The notes under the pieces: model-generated
The model's database searches: none
What the model saw: only the letters and a program-made list of their open reading frames with translations
Told to the model about the DNA's origin: nothing
Made by a program: the position numbers and the translations under genes
From: Saprospiraceae bacterium
GTDB lineage: Bacteria; Bacteroidota; Bacteroidia; Chitinophagales; Saprospiraceae
Length of the DNA stretch: 64,000 bases
Reading direction: 5' to 3'
Assembly (NCBI GenBank): GCA_958295895.1
Contig: CATQHI010000008.1
Coordinates: 1 to 64,000, forward strand
Part shown: positions 47,710-56,134 of the stretch, piece by piece
Layout: each line of letters starts with the position of its first letter
How positions within the stretch are numbered: position 1 is the first letter of the stretch

Positions 47710-47858
47710 ACGTAGCAGCCTCCGGCTGCGAGAGCCGCCCTGGCGGCGACCGGAGTAGGACTGGCAGTGAGACGGACTCCGGAAACAACCTCTATTCGTA
47801 GTATTCCAGCGCAGCCGGAGGCTGCATTTTGCTGCCGCTGCCGGAGGCAGCATTGTAC
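47687..47858. repeat. MITE-like element with terminal inverted repeats
   Basis: The ends AGTACAATGC and GCATTGTACT are perfect inverted repeats about 170 bases apart. Inside are several GCAGCCTCCGGCTGC-type palindromes and no gene. The left end forms the last codons of the phosphopantetheinyl transferase, and the right end touches the stop of the carbonic anhydrase-like gene. Part of it recurs at 41549-41585. Confidence 0.6.
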
Positions 47859-48367
47859 TAGTACCAGCTAGCATAGGTCAAGTAAGCCCCGGCAATCCGC
47901 TCAATAGTATCCGCCCGCTGCTCCGGCGCCAGCTCCTTAATCTTCCGGGCAGGAATGCCGGCATACACCGAGTTAGCCTCACACCGCATGCCGGCGGGCA
48001 CCACCGCCCCGGCCCCGATGATCACGTTACTTTCCACCACGGCATCATCCATCACGATGGCCCCCATGCCGATGAGTACGCTATCGTGAATGGTACAACC
48101 GTGCACGATGGCGCGGTGGCCGATACTGACGTCGTTCCCAATAGTAGTGGCCGCACGCTGGTAGGTGCAATGGATGCAGGCGCCATCTTGGATGTTGACC
48201 CGGTCGCCGATGGTAATGCTGTTGACATCCCCGCGTACGACGGCGGTGAACCAGACGCTGCACTGACTGCCCATCGTGACCTCACCCACCACCGTGGCGT
48301 TTTCGGCAAGGAAGCAGTCGGGACCGATCCGGGGCGTGTGTCCGCGGACGGGGAGGATCAGAGCCAT
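47858..48367 (-). CDS. Gamma carbonic anhydrase-family protein
   Basis: The 169-aa product is a left-handed β-helix built of hexapeptide repeats: ATVVGEVTMGSQCSVWFTAV, VRGDVNSITIGDRVNIQDGA, then NDVSIGHRAIVHGCTIHDSV. The zinc His ligands are in IHCTYQR, IGHRAIVHG. This is the YrdA/PaaY type of gamma carbonic anhydrase-like protein. Whether it hydrates CO2 or acts as an acyltransferase-like protein is unknown. It is 13 bases downstream of the DksA-like gene. Confidence 0.9.
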   Translation of the reverse strand: MALILPVRGHTPRIGPDCFLAENATVVGEVTMGSQCSVWFTAVVRGDVNSITIGDRVNIQDGACIHCTYQRAATTIGNDVSIGHRAIVHGCTIHDSVLIGMGAIVMDDAVVESNVIIGAGAVVPAGMRCEANSVYAGIPARKIKELAPEQRADTIERIAGAYLTYASWY

Positions 48368-48380
48368 AGCGGGGGCGGGA

Positions 48381-48920
48381 TCAGATCAGGTCGTCCTCTT
48401 CCTCCTCCTGGCGCTTGCGGCGGCGGCTGCGCTTCTTGGGTTTGGGCTTAGCCTTGGGTGGGGGCGGCTTCTTGATCTTGGAGATTACCTTATTGGGGCC
48501 CTCACGGCGTTCGCTGGCCATGCGGGCGAGGTCCTGGGCGGTGACGTCCATCACGCCGCTGGCCTGTAGCTTCATGCCCTCGAGACTTTTGGTGGTGGTG
48601 GGCACCGCTTCGAGGCGTTTGCGGTCGATGAGTTTGCCCGTGACCGAGCAGACACCGTAGACCTTGTTCTTGATCCGCAGCATGGCGTTCTGGAGATCCT
48701 GCACCTGGTCGCGCTTGCGTAGCACCTGCTCGTTGAGGAGCTCGAGCTGGGAGACGGAGCTGCTGTCCTGGGTATAGTCGGCTCCGAAGCCTTCGGTGAT
48801 ATTTTCCGAAAACTCGCTGACCTGATCGCGCAGCATCTGCAGCTCCTTCTTAGCCTGCTGGTAGTTATCCTTTATAATTTGCTTGAACTCGTTGAGTTCC
48901 TCGTCGCTGTATCGTTCCAT
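48381..48920 (-). CDS. DksA/TraR-like protein with basic tail
   Basis: The 179-aa product has an N-terminal coiled coil (residues 5-95, FKQIIKDNYQQAKKELQMLR) followed by the C4-type zinc-finger region of DksA/TraR proteins (RIKNKVYGVCSVTGKLIDRK, RLEAVPTTT). Only one Cys remains, so the zinc site is degenerate, as in many Bacteroidota homologues. The C-terminal 45 residues are a Lys/Pro/Arg-rich disordered tail ending EEEEDD. It probably affects transcription by binding RNA polymerase; inferred. Confidence 0.85.
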   Translation of the reverse strand: MERYSDEELNEFKQIIKDNYQQAKKELQMLRDQVSEFSENITEGFGADYTQDSSSVSQLELLNEQVLRKRDQVQDLQNAMLRIKNKVYGVCSVTGKLIDRKRLEAVPTTTKSLEGMKLQASGVMDVTAQDLARMASERREGPNKVISKIKKPPPPKAKPKPKKRSRRRKRQEEEEDDLI

Positions 48921-49051
48921 ATCGGCTAATTATACACCCCCGTTGCGGTCAATGTTATATTTTTTCCGCGGTTATGCAAATTTGCGTGCTCCGGTAGGGA
49001 CGTTTACGCCGGGAATAGTCACATTCAACCCATAGTCGGGTACGGGGTTTA

Positions 49052-49059
49052 TACCTTTG
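49052..49059 (+). promoter_or_regulatory. -7 promoter box for the ferredoxin gene
   Basis: TACCTTTG matches TAnnTTTG exactly, 53 bases before the ATG at 49113. Confidence 0.5.
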
Positions 49060-49112
49060 CCCCCTCGATTTGGATTGCATCCCGCGTCCCCGCCCTAAAA
49101 AACCCTTCCGGT

Positions 49113-49460
49113 ATGGCCATCATGATCACCGACGATTGCATCAACTGCGGAGCCTGTGAGCCCGAATGCCCCAACAATGCCATCTACGAAGGCGGGGTGG
49201 AGTGGACGATCTCGGACGGTACGACCATCCACGAGCCCTACAAAATAGAGACCGGCGCGGTAATCGGCCCGAACGAGGATCAGGAGCCGGTCAGCGACGA
49301 ATTCTACTACATCGTGCCGGATAAGTGTACCGAATGCGTGGGTTTCCACGAGGAGCCGCAGTGCGCCGCGGTGTGCCCGGTAGACTGCTGCGTGCCGGAC
49401 CCCGAGCGGGAGGAGGCCGAGGCGGTACTGGCGGCTCGGCAGCAGGTGCTGCATGCGTAG
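49113..49460 (+). CDS. 4Fe-4S dicluster ferredoxin
   Basis: The 115-aa product carries two [4Fe-4S] motifs: CINCGACEPECPNN near the start and CTECVGFHEEPQCAAVCPVD in the second half, with an insertion inside the second motif as in Allochromatium-type ferredoxins. A spacer of about 40 residues separates them. It is a soluble electron carrier; partners are unknown. ATG at 49113 places the first cluster at the N-terminus as expected. Confidence 0.93.
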   Translation: MAIMITDDCINCGACEPECPNNAIYEGGVEWTISDGTTIHEPYKIETGAVIGPNEDQEPVSDEFYYIVPDKCTECVGFHEEPQCAAVCPVDCCVPDPEREEAEAVLAARQQVLHA

Positions 49461-49505
49461 TGGTGGCTTTAGCCGTACTACCTCACCCCTGCTTACCTTT
49501 CGCTT

Positions 49506-51284
49506 GTGCTACGCGTCATTCTTTTATTAGCGGGCGTCTCTGTCTGCACCTTCCTCTACAGCCAGGGCGCTCCCCTACCCCTCAACGAGGAAGGCTACGA
49601 CCTCATCCGGCGGCTGTCCATCAAGTATGGTTTCGCGGGCTTCACGGCTCCGGCGGCGGATCTGAACCTGCGTCCGGCTAGTCGTGGTGACCTGGTGCGG
49701 CTGGCCAAGACCTACGATGAGCTGTACGGTGGGGAGATGTCTACCGTGGAGCGCTACCGGCTGCAACGCTTCTACGACGACAACGACGAGTGGCTGAGTC
49801 TGCCGAGCCTGGTGACCACCGACGATGCCGACCGGGCCCCCTTCTACATCGGCGACGACTTCGCGTTGGAGTCGGAGGCCTCGCCGCTGTACCGCAGGTC
49901 GCGCCGGCCCATTTTCAATACCTTTTACGAGACGCCCGCCTACCTGCTTTCGTATAACCGTAAGGACTTCTACCTCCGGCTTAATCCGGTACTGGACGTA
50001 CGCTACGGCCAGTTACAGGATGACGAGCAGGCCTACCTGTACAACAAGCGGGGGGTACGGCTGCGGGCGGGCTTCGACGACCGGATTTTCCTGCACTTCG
50101 AGATTCTGGATACCCAGTTCGGTGCCCCGAACTACATCCGGAACTACTTCCGTAGCGTAGGCTCCCTGCCCGGGGCGGGGTTGGTAAAGGACGAGCTGAC
50201 CCTATCTGCATTCAACATCGAGCGGGGTTACGATTTTCTTAACGGGGCGGGTTACCTCTCCGCCGATATCACCCGCCACGTAGGCGTACGTCTTGGCTAC
50301 GGGCAACACTTCATCGGCAATGGGGAGCGCAGTCTGTTCCTGAGCGATTTCAGCAACAACTACCCCTTCCTGGAGATCAACTGGCGCATCTGGAAGCTGC
50401 ACTACCGCAACATTTTCGCCGAGCTCACGAGCGGTCCGCAGGACGTACCCAACACCGGACTGACGCTGCCCAAGAAGTACCTGGCCGCCCACCACCTGTC
50501 GATCGACATCGGCAAACGCCTCGCCGTGGGCCTGTTCGAGGCCGTGGTACTGAACCGGGAGAACGGCTTCGAGCTAGCCTACCTCAACCCCATCATCCTG
50601 TACCGGACGGTGGAGGGTAGCGTGGGCAGTCCGGATAATGTGGTGATCGGGCTAACGTCATCCTACCGCTTTCCGTTCCGTACGGAGGTTTACGGGCAGT
50701 TCATCCTGGACGAGTTTGTATTCGATGAGTTGTTCATCAAGCGCGAAGGGTGGTGGGCGAATAAGTGGGCGTACCAGATCGGGGCCCGGCACGTAGACGC
50801 CTTCGGTATCGACCAGCTTGACTTGGTGGCCGAGCGCAACGTGGCCCGACCTTACATTTTTAGTCATGATGGCCTGAGCAGCTACACCCACTTCGCCATG
50901 CCGCTGGCGCATCCGCTTGGCGCTAACTTCACGGAAAATTTGGTGGGCTTCGACTACCGACCGCTACCGCGGCTGCACCTGGACGGCCGGCTGTACCTGA
51001 CCGAGCAGGGGGAGGGCATTGACTCTACCGTGGTGGGCGAGAACCTGAATCAATCTAGTGATCTGCGCAGCATGAGCCGTGGCAACGAGATCGGGCAGGG
51101 CGTGGGCTACACCAACACCATCATTCAGCTACGGGCGGGCTACGAGGTGCGGCCCAATCTGTGGGTGGAGGCGGAGTACTTCTCGCGGAGCAAGGATTCG
51201 GAGCTGGACGTGCGGGATCTGGAGACTACGTTGGTGAATGTAGGGGTGCGGTGGAATGTGGGGCGGCGGCGGGAGGCGTTTTAG
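49506..51284 (+). CDS. RemB/Wzi-like outer-membrane protein
   Basis: The 592-aa product begins with a signal peptide (GTG at 49506; LRVILLLAGVSVCTFLYSQG) and ends with outer-membrane strands (VNVGVRWNVG). The middle and late parts resemble RemB and capsule-assembly Wzi-type proteins of gliding Bacteroidota: LAAHHLSIDIGKRLAVGLFE, AYLNPIILYRTVEGSVGSPD, GQFILDEFVFDELF, GWWANKWAYQIG, YTHFAMPLAHPLGANFTENL. RemB takes part in surface adhesion and gliding in Flavobacterium; the role here is inferred. TACCTTTC precedes it at about 49494. Confidence 0.72.
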   Translation: MLRVILLLAGVSVCTFLYSQGAPLPLNEEGYDLIRRLSIKYGFAGFTAPAADLNLRPASRGDLVRLAKTYDELYGGEMSTVERYRLQRFYDDNDEWLSLPSLVTTDDADRAPFYIGDDFALESEASPLYRRSRRPIFNTFYETPAYLLSYNRKDFYLRLNPVLDVRYGQLQDDEQAYLYNKRGVRLRAGFDDRIFLHFEILDTQFGAPNYIRNYFRSVGSLPGAGLVKDELTLSAFNIERGYDFLNGAGYLSADITRHVGVRLGYGQHFIGNGERSLFLSDFSNNYPFLEINWRIWKLHYRNIFAELTSGPQDVPNTGLTLPKKYLAAHHLSIDIGKRLAVGLFEAVVLNRENGFELAYLNPIILYRTVEGSVGSPDNVVIGLTSSYRFPFRTEVYGQFILDEFVFDELFIKREGWWANKWAYQIGARHVDAFGIDQLDLVAERNVARPYIFSHDGLSSYTHFAMPLAHPLGANFTENLVGFDYRPLPRLHLDGRLYLTEQGEGIDSTVVGENLNQSSDLRSMSRGNEIGQGVGYTNTIIQLRAGYEVRPNLWVEAEYFSRSKDSELDVRDLETTLVNVGVRWNVGRRREAF

Positions 51285-51302
51285 GGGGCGTTGGAGGTGT
51301 CA

Positions 51303-51427
51303 TCGGAAGTACACGGAGGCCAGCACCTAGCGGTGCTGGGCGTGGCAGGCGGCATACTCGCCATCAGCAAGGACCTCGAAGGGTCCTTTGCGCGTAGCGC
51401 TTGGGACCTTTGAGGGTCCGGTCGAAT
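51303..51427. repeat. Direct repeat of about 125 bp, left copy
   Basis: It starts GGAAGTACACGGAGGCCAGC, includes the hairpin CAGCACCTAGCGGTGCTG and the stem-rich end GGACCTCGAAGGGTCC, GCGCGTAGCGC and GGACCTTTGAGGGTCC. The copy at 55940-56062 is the same with few changes and in the same orientation. The TonB receptor/kinase/regulator genes lie between. Confidence 0.75.
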
Positions 51428-51477
51428 CGCCGCGACAACTCAACCCGTAAGTACGACGGTTCACCCCGAAACCCATT

Positions 51478-51495
51478 GCACCCGCGGCCCCGCCC
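51478..51495 (+). repeat. 18-nt GC-rich dispersed element, site 10
   Basis: GCACCCGCGGCCCCGCCC, 32 bases before the ATG at 51528. Confidence 0.6.
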
Positions 51496-51527
51496 CCCCT
51501 GCTTTGTGGTAACATAATGCCATCGCC

Positions 51528-53891
51528 ATGTTACTACGCTACCTATTCTTACTCGGTTTTCCTGCTCTCGTTACCGCCCAGACCGTACGGGGTACGCTCA
51601 CCGACGCGCAGTCGGACATGCCGCTCATCGGCGCCACCGTAGAACTACTGGACGCAGGCACCGAGGTGGGCACGACTACCGACCTGGATGGCACCTTCGC
51701 ACTCGAAGGGGTACCCGTAGGCCGGCAGACGCTTCGCATCAGCTACCTGGGCTACCGGACACAGACCATTCCGAACGTACTCGTCACGGCGGGCAAGGAT
51801 GTGATCCTGGATCTGGGGCTGGAGGAAGCCGTGACCGAGCTGGCCGCCGTGACGGTAACCGCCGAAAACGACCGGGAAACGGTCAACGAGATGTCGACGA
51901 TCTCCACCCAAAGCTTTACCGCCGAGCAGGTCAACCGCTTTGCCGGGGGGCGCAGTGACGTGAGCCGCCTGGCGACTAACCTGGCCGGCGTGGCCACCTC
52001 CGACGATAGCCGCAACGACATCGTGATCCGGGGCAATAGCCCATCCGGGCTGCTGTGGCAACTGGAGGGTATCCCGATCCCCAACCCGAACCACTTTGCT
52101 ACCCTGGGCACTACCGGGGGGCCGGTCTCGGCGCTCAACCCGAATATGCTGGCCAACAGCGACTTTGCTACCTCGGCCTTCGCGGCGGAGTACGGCAACG
52201 CATTCTCGGGCGTATTCGATCTGCGGCTGCGCAGCGGCAACCGGGAGCGGTACGAGTTTATGGGCCAGCTAGGGACCTTCTCGGGAATAGAAGTCATGGC
52301 CGAGGGCCCGCTGGGGGCAAAGGGAGGTTCCTTCGTCGCGAGCTTCCGCAACAGCTTCGTTGGACTGGCGGACGCGGTGGGTATTCCCATCGGCACCAAC
52401 GCTACGCCCGATTACCGGGACCTGACCTTCAAGGTAGACTTCGCCCAGGGCAAGGCCGGCAAGTTGTCGGTCTTCGGCATCGGGGGTACCAGCAACATCG
52501 ACTTTTTGGGATCGGAAACGGACAGTACGGATCTCTTCGCCGATCCGGGGGCCAACTCCTACGCCCGCAGTGACTTCGGCGTGCTGGGCCTGCGGCACAA
52601 CCTGATCACCGGCGAGCAGACTTACCTGCGCACCGTGCTCAGCGTGAGCAGCCAGGGCAACGGCTACGAGGAGTACGCCCTGGACGAGGCGGAGGGCAAC
52701 GGATTGCTCACCACCGATGTCGACGATCGTACGCTCCGCTATAGCCTGAAAACCTATCTTAACAGTAAGATCAGTAAGCGGCTCACCCTGCGCACGGGCG
52801 TTCAGGCCGAACTCAGTCAGCTCACCACCACCGTAGATGACCGCAGCGGACGGCCCGACCGCGACGGTGACGGACAGCGGGACCTGGACCGGCTGCGCGA
52901 CTTCGACGGCACCTTCACCCTGCTCCAGGGCTTCGGGCAGGCCCGGTACCGGCTGGGCGAGCGCACTACCCTGAATGCCGGGCTCCACCTGCAGTACTTC
53001 ACCCTCACCGAGGCCCTTGCCGTAGAGCCGCGCCTAGCCGCCGAGTATCGGACGAGCGACCGGCTGACATTCTCGGCCGGCTACGGTCGCCACAGTCAGA
53101 CGCCCGCCCTGCCGGTGTTCTTTTTCCGGGACGTCACTACCGGTCGGCCGGATGCTAACCAGTCACTGGGCTTTCTGCGCGCTGACCATTACGTTCTCGG
53201 AGGTGCCCTGCAACTCAACCCCGCCTGGCGCCTCAAGACCGAGGTGTACTACCAAAACCTGCGGGATGTACCCGTAGACAATTTTTCATCCTCCTTCAGT
53301 ATCCTCAACGCCGGGGCGGACTTTGTCTTCCCGGAGCGGGGCAGCCTGGTCAACGACGGCCGGGGGGAGAACTACGGCGTAGAGCTCACCGTCGAGCGCA
53401 CCTTCACTGACAACTGGTACGTGCTGGCCACCGGCTCGGTCTTCGAGAGCACCTACCGGGGCAGCGATGGCGTAGACCGCCCCACCGCCTTCAACAACCA
53501 GTACGTGGGCAACCTGCTGCTAGGCCGCGAGTGGCTCATCGGTAGGGATGGCCGCAACCGCCTCACCCTCAATACCAAGGTCACCACCTCGGGCGGGCGC
53601 TACTACTCCCCGGTCGATCTGGTGGCCAGTCGGGAGGCAGAGACCGACGTGCGCGACGAGGAGCTTGCCTTCAGGGAGCGCTACCCCAACTACTTCCGCT
53701 GGGACCTCAAGTTCGGCATCCAGCTTAACGGCAAGAACAAGAAGTTCAGCCAGGGCTTCTTCTTGGACCTCCAGAACCTGACCAACCGCAACAACGTCTT
53801 CCAGGAGCGCTACAACCCCGTGACCGGCAACGTCAATACGGTGTACCAATCGGGTTTCTTTCCGGATTTCCAGTACCGCGTGCAGTTCTAG
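51528..53891 (+). CDS. TonB-dependent receptor with carboxypeptidase-like N-terminal domain
   Basis: The 787-aa product has a signal peptide (MLLRYLFLLGFPALVTAQTV), a carboxypeptidase-regulatory-like domain (RGTLTDAQSDMPLIGATVEL), a plug (SDVSRLATNLAGVATSDDSR, IVIRGNSPSGLLWQLEGIPI) and a β-barrel ending FPDFQYRVQF. It lacks the SusC insertion lengths and has no SusD partner, so it is a generic TonB receptor, perhaps for peptide or metal. The LytS/LytTR pair starts 43 bases downstream and may control or be controlled with it. Confidence 0.93.
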   Translation: MLLRYLFLLGFPALVTAQTVRGTLTDAQSDMPLIGATVELLDAGTEVGTTTDLDGTFALEGVPVGRQTLRISYLGYRTQTIPNVLVTAGKDVILDLGLEEAVTELAAVTVTAENDRETVNEMSTISTQSFTAEQVNRFAGGRSDVSRLATNLAGVATSDDSRNDIVIRGNSPSGLLWQLEGIPIPNPNHFATLGTTGGPVSALNPNMLANSDFATSAFAAEYGNAFSGVFDLRLRSGNRERYEFMGQLGTFSGIEVMAEGPLGAKGGSFVASFRNSFVGLADAVGIPIGTNATPDYRDLTFKVDFAQGKAGKLSVFGIGGTSNIDFLGSETDSTDLFADPGANSYARSDFGVLGLRHNLITGEQTYLRTVLSVSSQGNGYEEYALDEAEGNGLLTTDVDDRTLRYSLKTYLNSKISKRLTLRTGVQAELSQLTTTVDDRSGRPDRDGDGQRDLDRLRDFDGTFTLLQGFGQARYRLGERTTLNAGLHLQYFTLTEALAVEPRLAAEYRTSDRLTFSAGYGRHSQTPALPVFFFRDVTTGRPDANQSLGFLRADHYVLGGALQLNPAWRLKTEVYYQNLRDVPVDNFSSSFSILNAGADFVFPERGSLVNDGRGENYGVELTVERTFTDNWYVLATGSVFESTYRGSDGVDRPTAFNNQYVGNLLLGREWLIGRDGRNRLTLNTKVTTSGGRYYSPVDLVASREAETDVRDEELAFRERYPNYFRWDLKFGIQLNGKNKKFSQGFFLDLQNLTNRNNVFQERYNPVTGNVNTVYQSGFFPDFQYRVQF

Positions 53892-53934
53892 CCTTCTTCC
53901 CCCCCGTAGTACCTTACGGGATAAGTCCACCACC

Positions 53935-55053
53935 ATGCACCTCCTCCTCACCCGCTCCGAACGCGTCCGCTACCTGGGCTTCGACGACCACTGGGCCATG
54001 CTACTGGGCGTCCCCCTGCTCTCGCTCCTGGCCTTCCTGTTCTTTGCCGGAGCGGGAAGTGGGGAGGTCACCACCGGCAAGATCATCCTCTGTAGCACAC
54101 TGGGCCTACTGCACACGGTGATCTACTGGTTTCTCAACCGCAGTGTGGCGGTCAACCTCCGGTACCGGCTGCCACGTCGGGAGCAGACGGTGCGCCGTAT
54201 ACTCCTGATGCTACTCGGTGCGGTGGTGATCGTCCTCGGCGTCGAACTGACCTCCCGCTGGCTGTTTACGAACCATTTTCCGTACGTCATCGAGGCGGGC
54301 TACGGTGACTCGCCCCTCCCCTTCCAGCTAGCGGTGTCGTTCACACTCTGCCTATTGGTGCTTGCCGTTTACGAGTCGGTCTATTTCTTCGCCAAATACA
54401 AGCAGAGCATCCTGGAGCAGGAGCGCCTCTCCCGCGCCAACGTACAGGCCCAACTCAGCGTGCTCAAGGAGCAGGTCAACCCCCACTTTCTGTTCAACAG
54501 TCTTAATACGCTGACCAGCCTCATCCCCGAGGACCAGCGTAAGGCCACCGTTTTCACCCAGCGGCTCGCGGCCACGTACCGGCGCATCCTGGAGTACCGG
54601 CAGGAGGAGCTTATCCCCCTCCACGAGGAACTCAGCGCCCTGGAGGACTATATCTTTCTCATGCAGACCCGCTTTGAGGACAAGCTACAGATCAGGTGGA
54701 ACGGGGGGGCTGCGTCATCTGGGGTAGGGGCCCTAGATGTAAGCCAGGTGCAAGGTCAGATGGTGCCCCTTACCCTCCAGCTCCTCGTAGAGAATGCCCT
54801 CAAGCACAACGTAGTCAGCCAGTCAAGCCCCTTACGGATCACCATTAGCATCACGGCCGCGAGTGTGTCCGTGACCAATTCTTTGCACCTGCGTACCCGC
54901 CCAAGCAGTACGGGATGGGGGCAAGACAGCATCCGGCGGCGCTACCGTATCCTCACCAACCGCCCGGTGGTCATCGAGCGAACCGAGGACGAATACCGCG
55001 TGACCGTGCCCCTGCTGCCGGCCGCCCAACCCGTTGCGTATGTCTCTGCGTAG
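53935..55053 (+). CDS. LytS/YehU-type histidine kinase with in-frame repeat insertion
   Basis: The 372-aa product has four TM segments (about residues 21-40, 50-68, 88-108 and 130-152). A His_kinase domain follows with His184 in LKEQVNPHFLFNSLNTLTSL and the ATP-binding LVENALKHNVV. Residues 259-271 (AASSGVGALDVSQ) are encoded by a dispersed repeat (54711-54745) and are extra compared with the usual family spacing between RWN and the N-box. The late loop LHLRTRPS is encoded by the 18-nt element at 54885-54902. The insertions are in frame and fall in loops, so the kinase may still work. The regulator gene overlaps its end. Confidence 0.92.
   Translation: MHLLLTRSERVRYLGFDDHWAMLLGVPLLSLLAFLFFAGAGSGEVTTGKIILCSTLGLLHTVIYWFLNRSVAVNLRYRLPRREQTVRRILLMLLGAVVIVLGVELTSRWLFTNHFPYVIEAGYGDSPLPFQLAVSFTLCLLVLAVYESVYFFAKYKQSILEQERLSRANVQAQLSVLKEQVNPHFLFNSLNTLTSLIPEDQRKATVFTQRLAATYRRILEYRQEELIPLHEELSALEDYIFLMQTRFEDKLQIRWNGGAASSGVGALDVSQVQGQMVPLTLQLLVENALKHNVVSQSSPLRITISITAASVSVTNSLHLRTRPSSTGWGQDSIRRRYRILTNRPVVIERTEDEYRVTVPLLPAAQPVAYVSA
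54711..54745 (-). repeat. Dispersed GC-rich repeat, copy C (in-frame inside a kinase gene)
   Basis: On the minus strand GGCTTACATCTAGGGCCCCT followed by ACCCCAGATGACGCA, matching copies at 25972-26017 and 41511-41557. It adds about 12 codons to the kinase. Confidence 0.7.
54885..54902 (+). repeat. 18-nt element, site 11 (inside coding sequence)
   Basis: GCACCTGCGTACCCGCCC, identical to the copy at 56375-56392 but read in a different frame. Confidence 0.6.
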
Positions 55054-55819
55054 CTGCTGGATCCTCGAGGACGAGCCGCCTGCCCTGCGCCGGCTCCAGG
55101 GTCTGCTCGCCCAGGTAGCTCCGAACCTGGAGGTAACCTTTGCCACGGATACGGTAACCGCCGCCCGCCAGGCCCTAGAAAAGCGTACGCATCCCGACCT
55201 GGTCTTCAGCGATATTCACCTGGCCGATGGGCTTTGCTTCGCGCTCTGGGAGTCGGTGCCGGTGGCTTTTCCAATCGTCTTCACTACGGCCTACGATCAG
55301 TACGGTATTCGTGCCTTCCGCACCAATGGTATCGATTACCTGCTCAAGCCCGTGGAGGAGGACGCCCTTAGCCAGTCCCTCGCCAAACTCGAACGACTGC
55401 GCCAGCCCGCTTTCCCACCCGACTGGGAGGCTCTGACCGCCCTACTCACCCAGCAGCGAACGCCACGGGTAGCGTACCGCGAACGTTTCCTGCTACAGCA
55501 CCGCCAGGACTGGATCACGGTACCGGTCAGCGAGCTTCGCCAGTTCTATAGCACCGACGGAATGAGTTTCGCCGTGGCCCACGACGCCAAGCGCTACCTC
55601 CTCGAGGGGTCGCTCAATCAACTGGTGGAGGAGCTCGATCCCGGGCGGTGGCTTCGCATCAACCGCGGCCAGATCGTACATATCGAAGCCGTGCGTAAGG
55701 TCAGCCCCTACTTCAACCACCGTCTGGTGCTCGAACTGCACCCTACGGGCGAGGGGGATGGGGTGGTGAGCCGCTCGCGGGTGGGGGCTTGTCGGGCTTG
55801 GTTGGGTTCTAGAGGTTAG
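55040..55819 (+). CDS. LytTR-family response regulator
   Basis: From ATG at 55040 (MSLRSCWILEDEPPALRRLQ) the product is 259 aa. The receiver domain has acidic residues in LEDEP, phospho-acceptor Asp58 in LVFSDIHLADG, and the TTAYDQYGI and DYLLKPVEEDA motifs. A LytTR DNA-binding domain follows (LLQHRQDWITVPVSELRQFY, RWLRINRGQIVHIEAVRKV). The start lies 14 bases inside the kinase gene, so the pair is coupled. A TTG at 55034 could add two residues. Confidence 0.93.
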   Translation: MSLRSCWILEDEPPALRRLQGLLAQVAPNLEVTFATDTVTAARQALEKRTHPDLVFSDIHLADGLCFALWESVPVAFPIVFTTAYDQYGIRAFRTNGIDYLLKPVEEDALSQSLAKLERLRQPAFPPDWEALTALLTQQRTPRVAYRERFLLQHRQDWITVPVSELRQFYSTDGMSFAVAHDAKRYLLEGSLNQLVEELDPGRWLRINRGQIVHIEAVRKVSPYFNHRLVLELHPTGEGDGVVSRSRVGACRAWLGSRG

Positions 55820-55859
55820 AGATTTAGGGTGTTGGAGGCGGTCGTTGGAGGTGTTATGG

Positions 55860-55922
55860 GGCTCACCACAGAGCGCCTAGGGGCTACACGGAGGTATTCA
55901 CAGAGGTTACACAGAGCCGTCG
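55860..55922. repeat. CACAGAG-type dispersed repeat, copy 3
   Basis: CACCACAGAG, GGGGCTACACGGAGG and CACAGAGGTTACACAGAG in the same order as copies 1 and 2. As in copy 1, the CAGCACC hairpin repeat follows it. Confidence 0.6.
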
Positions 55923-55939
55923 TTGGAGGTGTGGCAGTT

Positions 55940-56062
55940 GGAGGTACACGGAGGCCAGCACCTAGCGGTGCTGGGCGTGGCAGGCGGCAAATATGCAACC
56001 AGCAAGGACCTCGAAGCGTCCCTTGCGCGTAGCGCTTAGGACCTTTGAGCGTCCGGTCGAGC
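55940..56062. repeat. Direct repeat of about 125 bp, right copy
   Basis: Same order and orientation as the left copy at 51303-51427: the CAGCACC hairpin at 55956-55973, GGACCTCGAAGCGTCC, GCGCGTAGCGC and GGACCTTTGAGCGTCC. Confidence 0.75.
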
Positions 56063-56134
56063 CCCCCCGCGCTGAACCACCCCACCCCATTCCGCCTTCC
56101 ATCCGTTACCCCTATCTCCGTTAATTTCTACCCC

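Noticed and set aside
49095-49454. 119-aa minus-strand frame
   Set aside because: Exact shadow of the dicluster ferredoxin, whose cysteine motifs are unmistakable.
56045-56134. Upstream extension of nspC
   Set aside because: It is encoded by a dispersed repeat and a C-rich leader; the family N-terminus fits a start at 56135.
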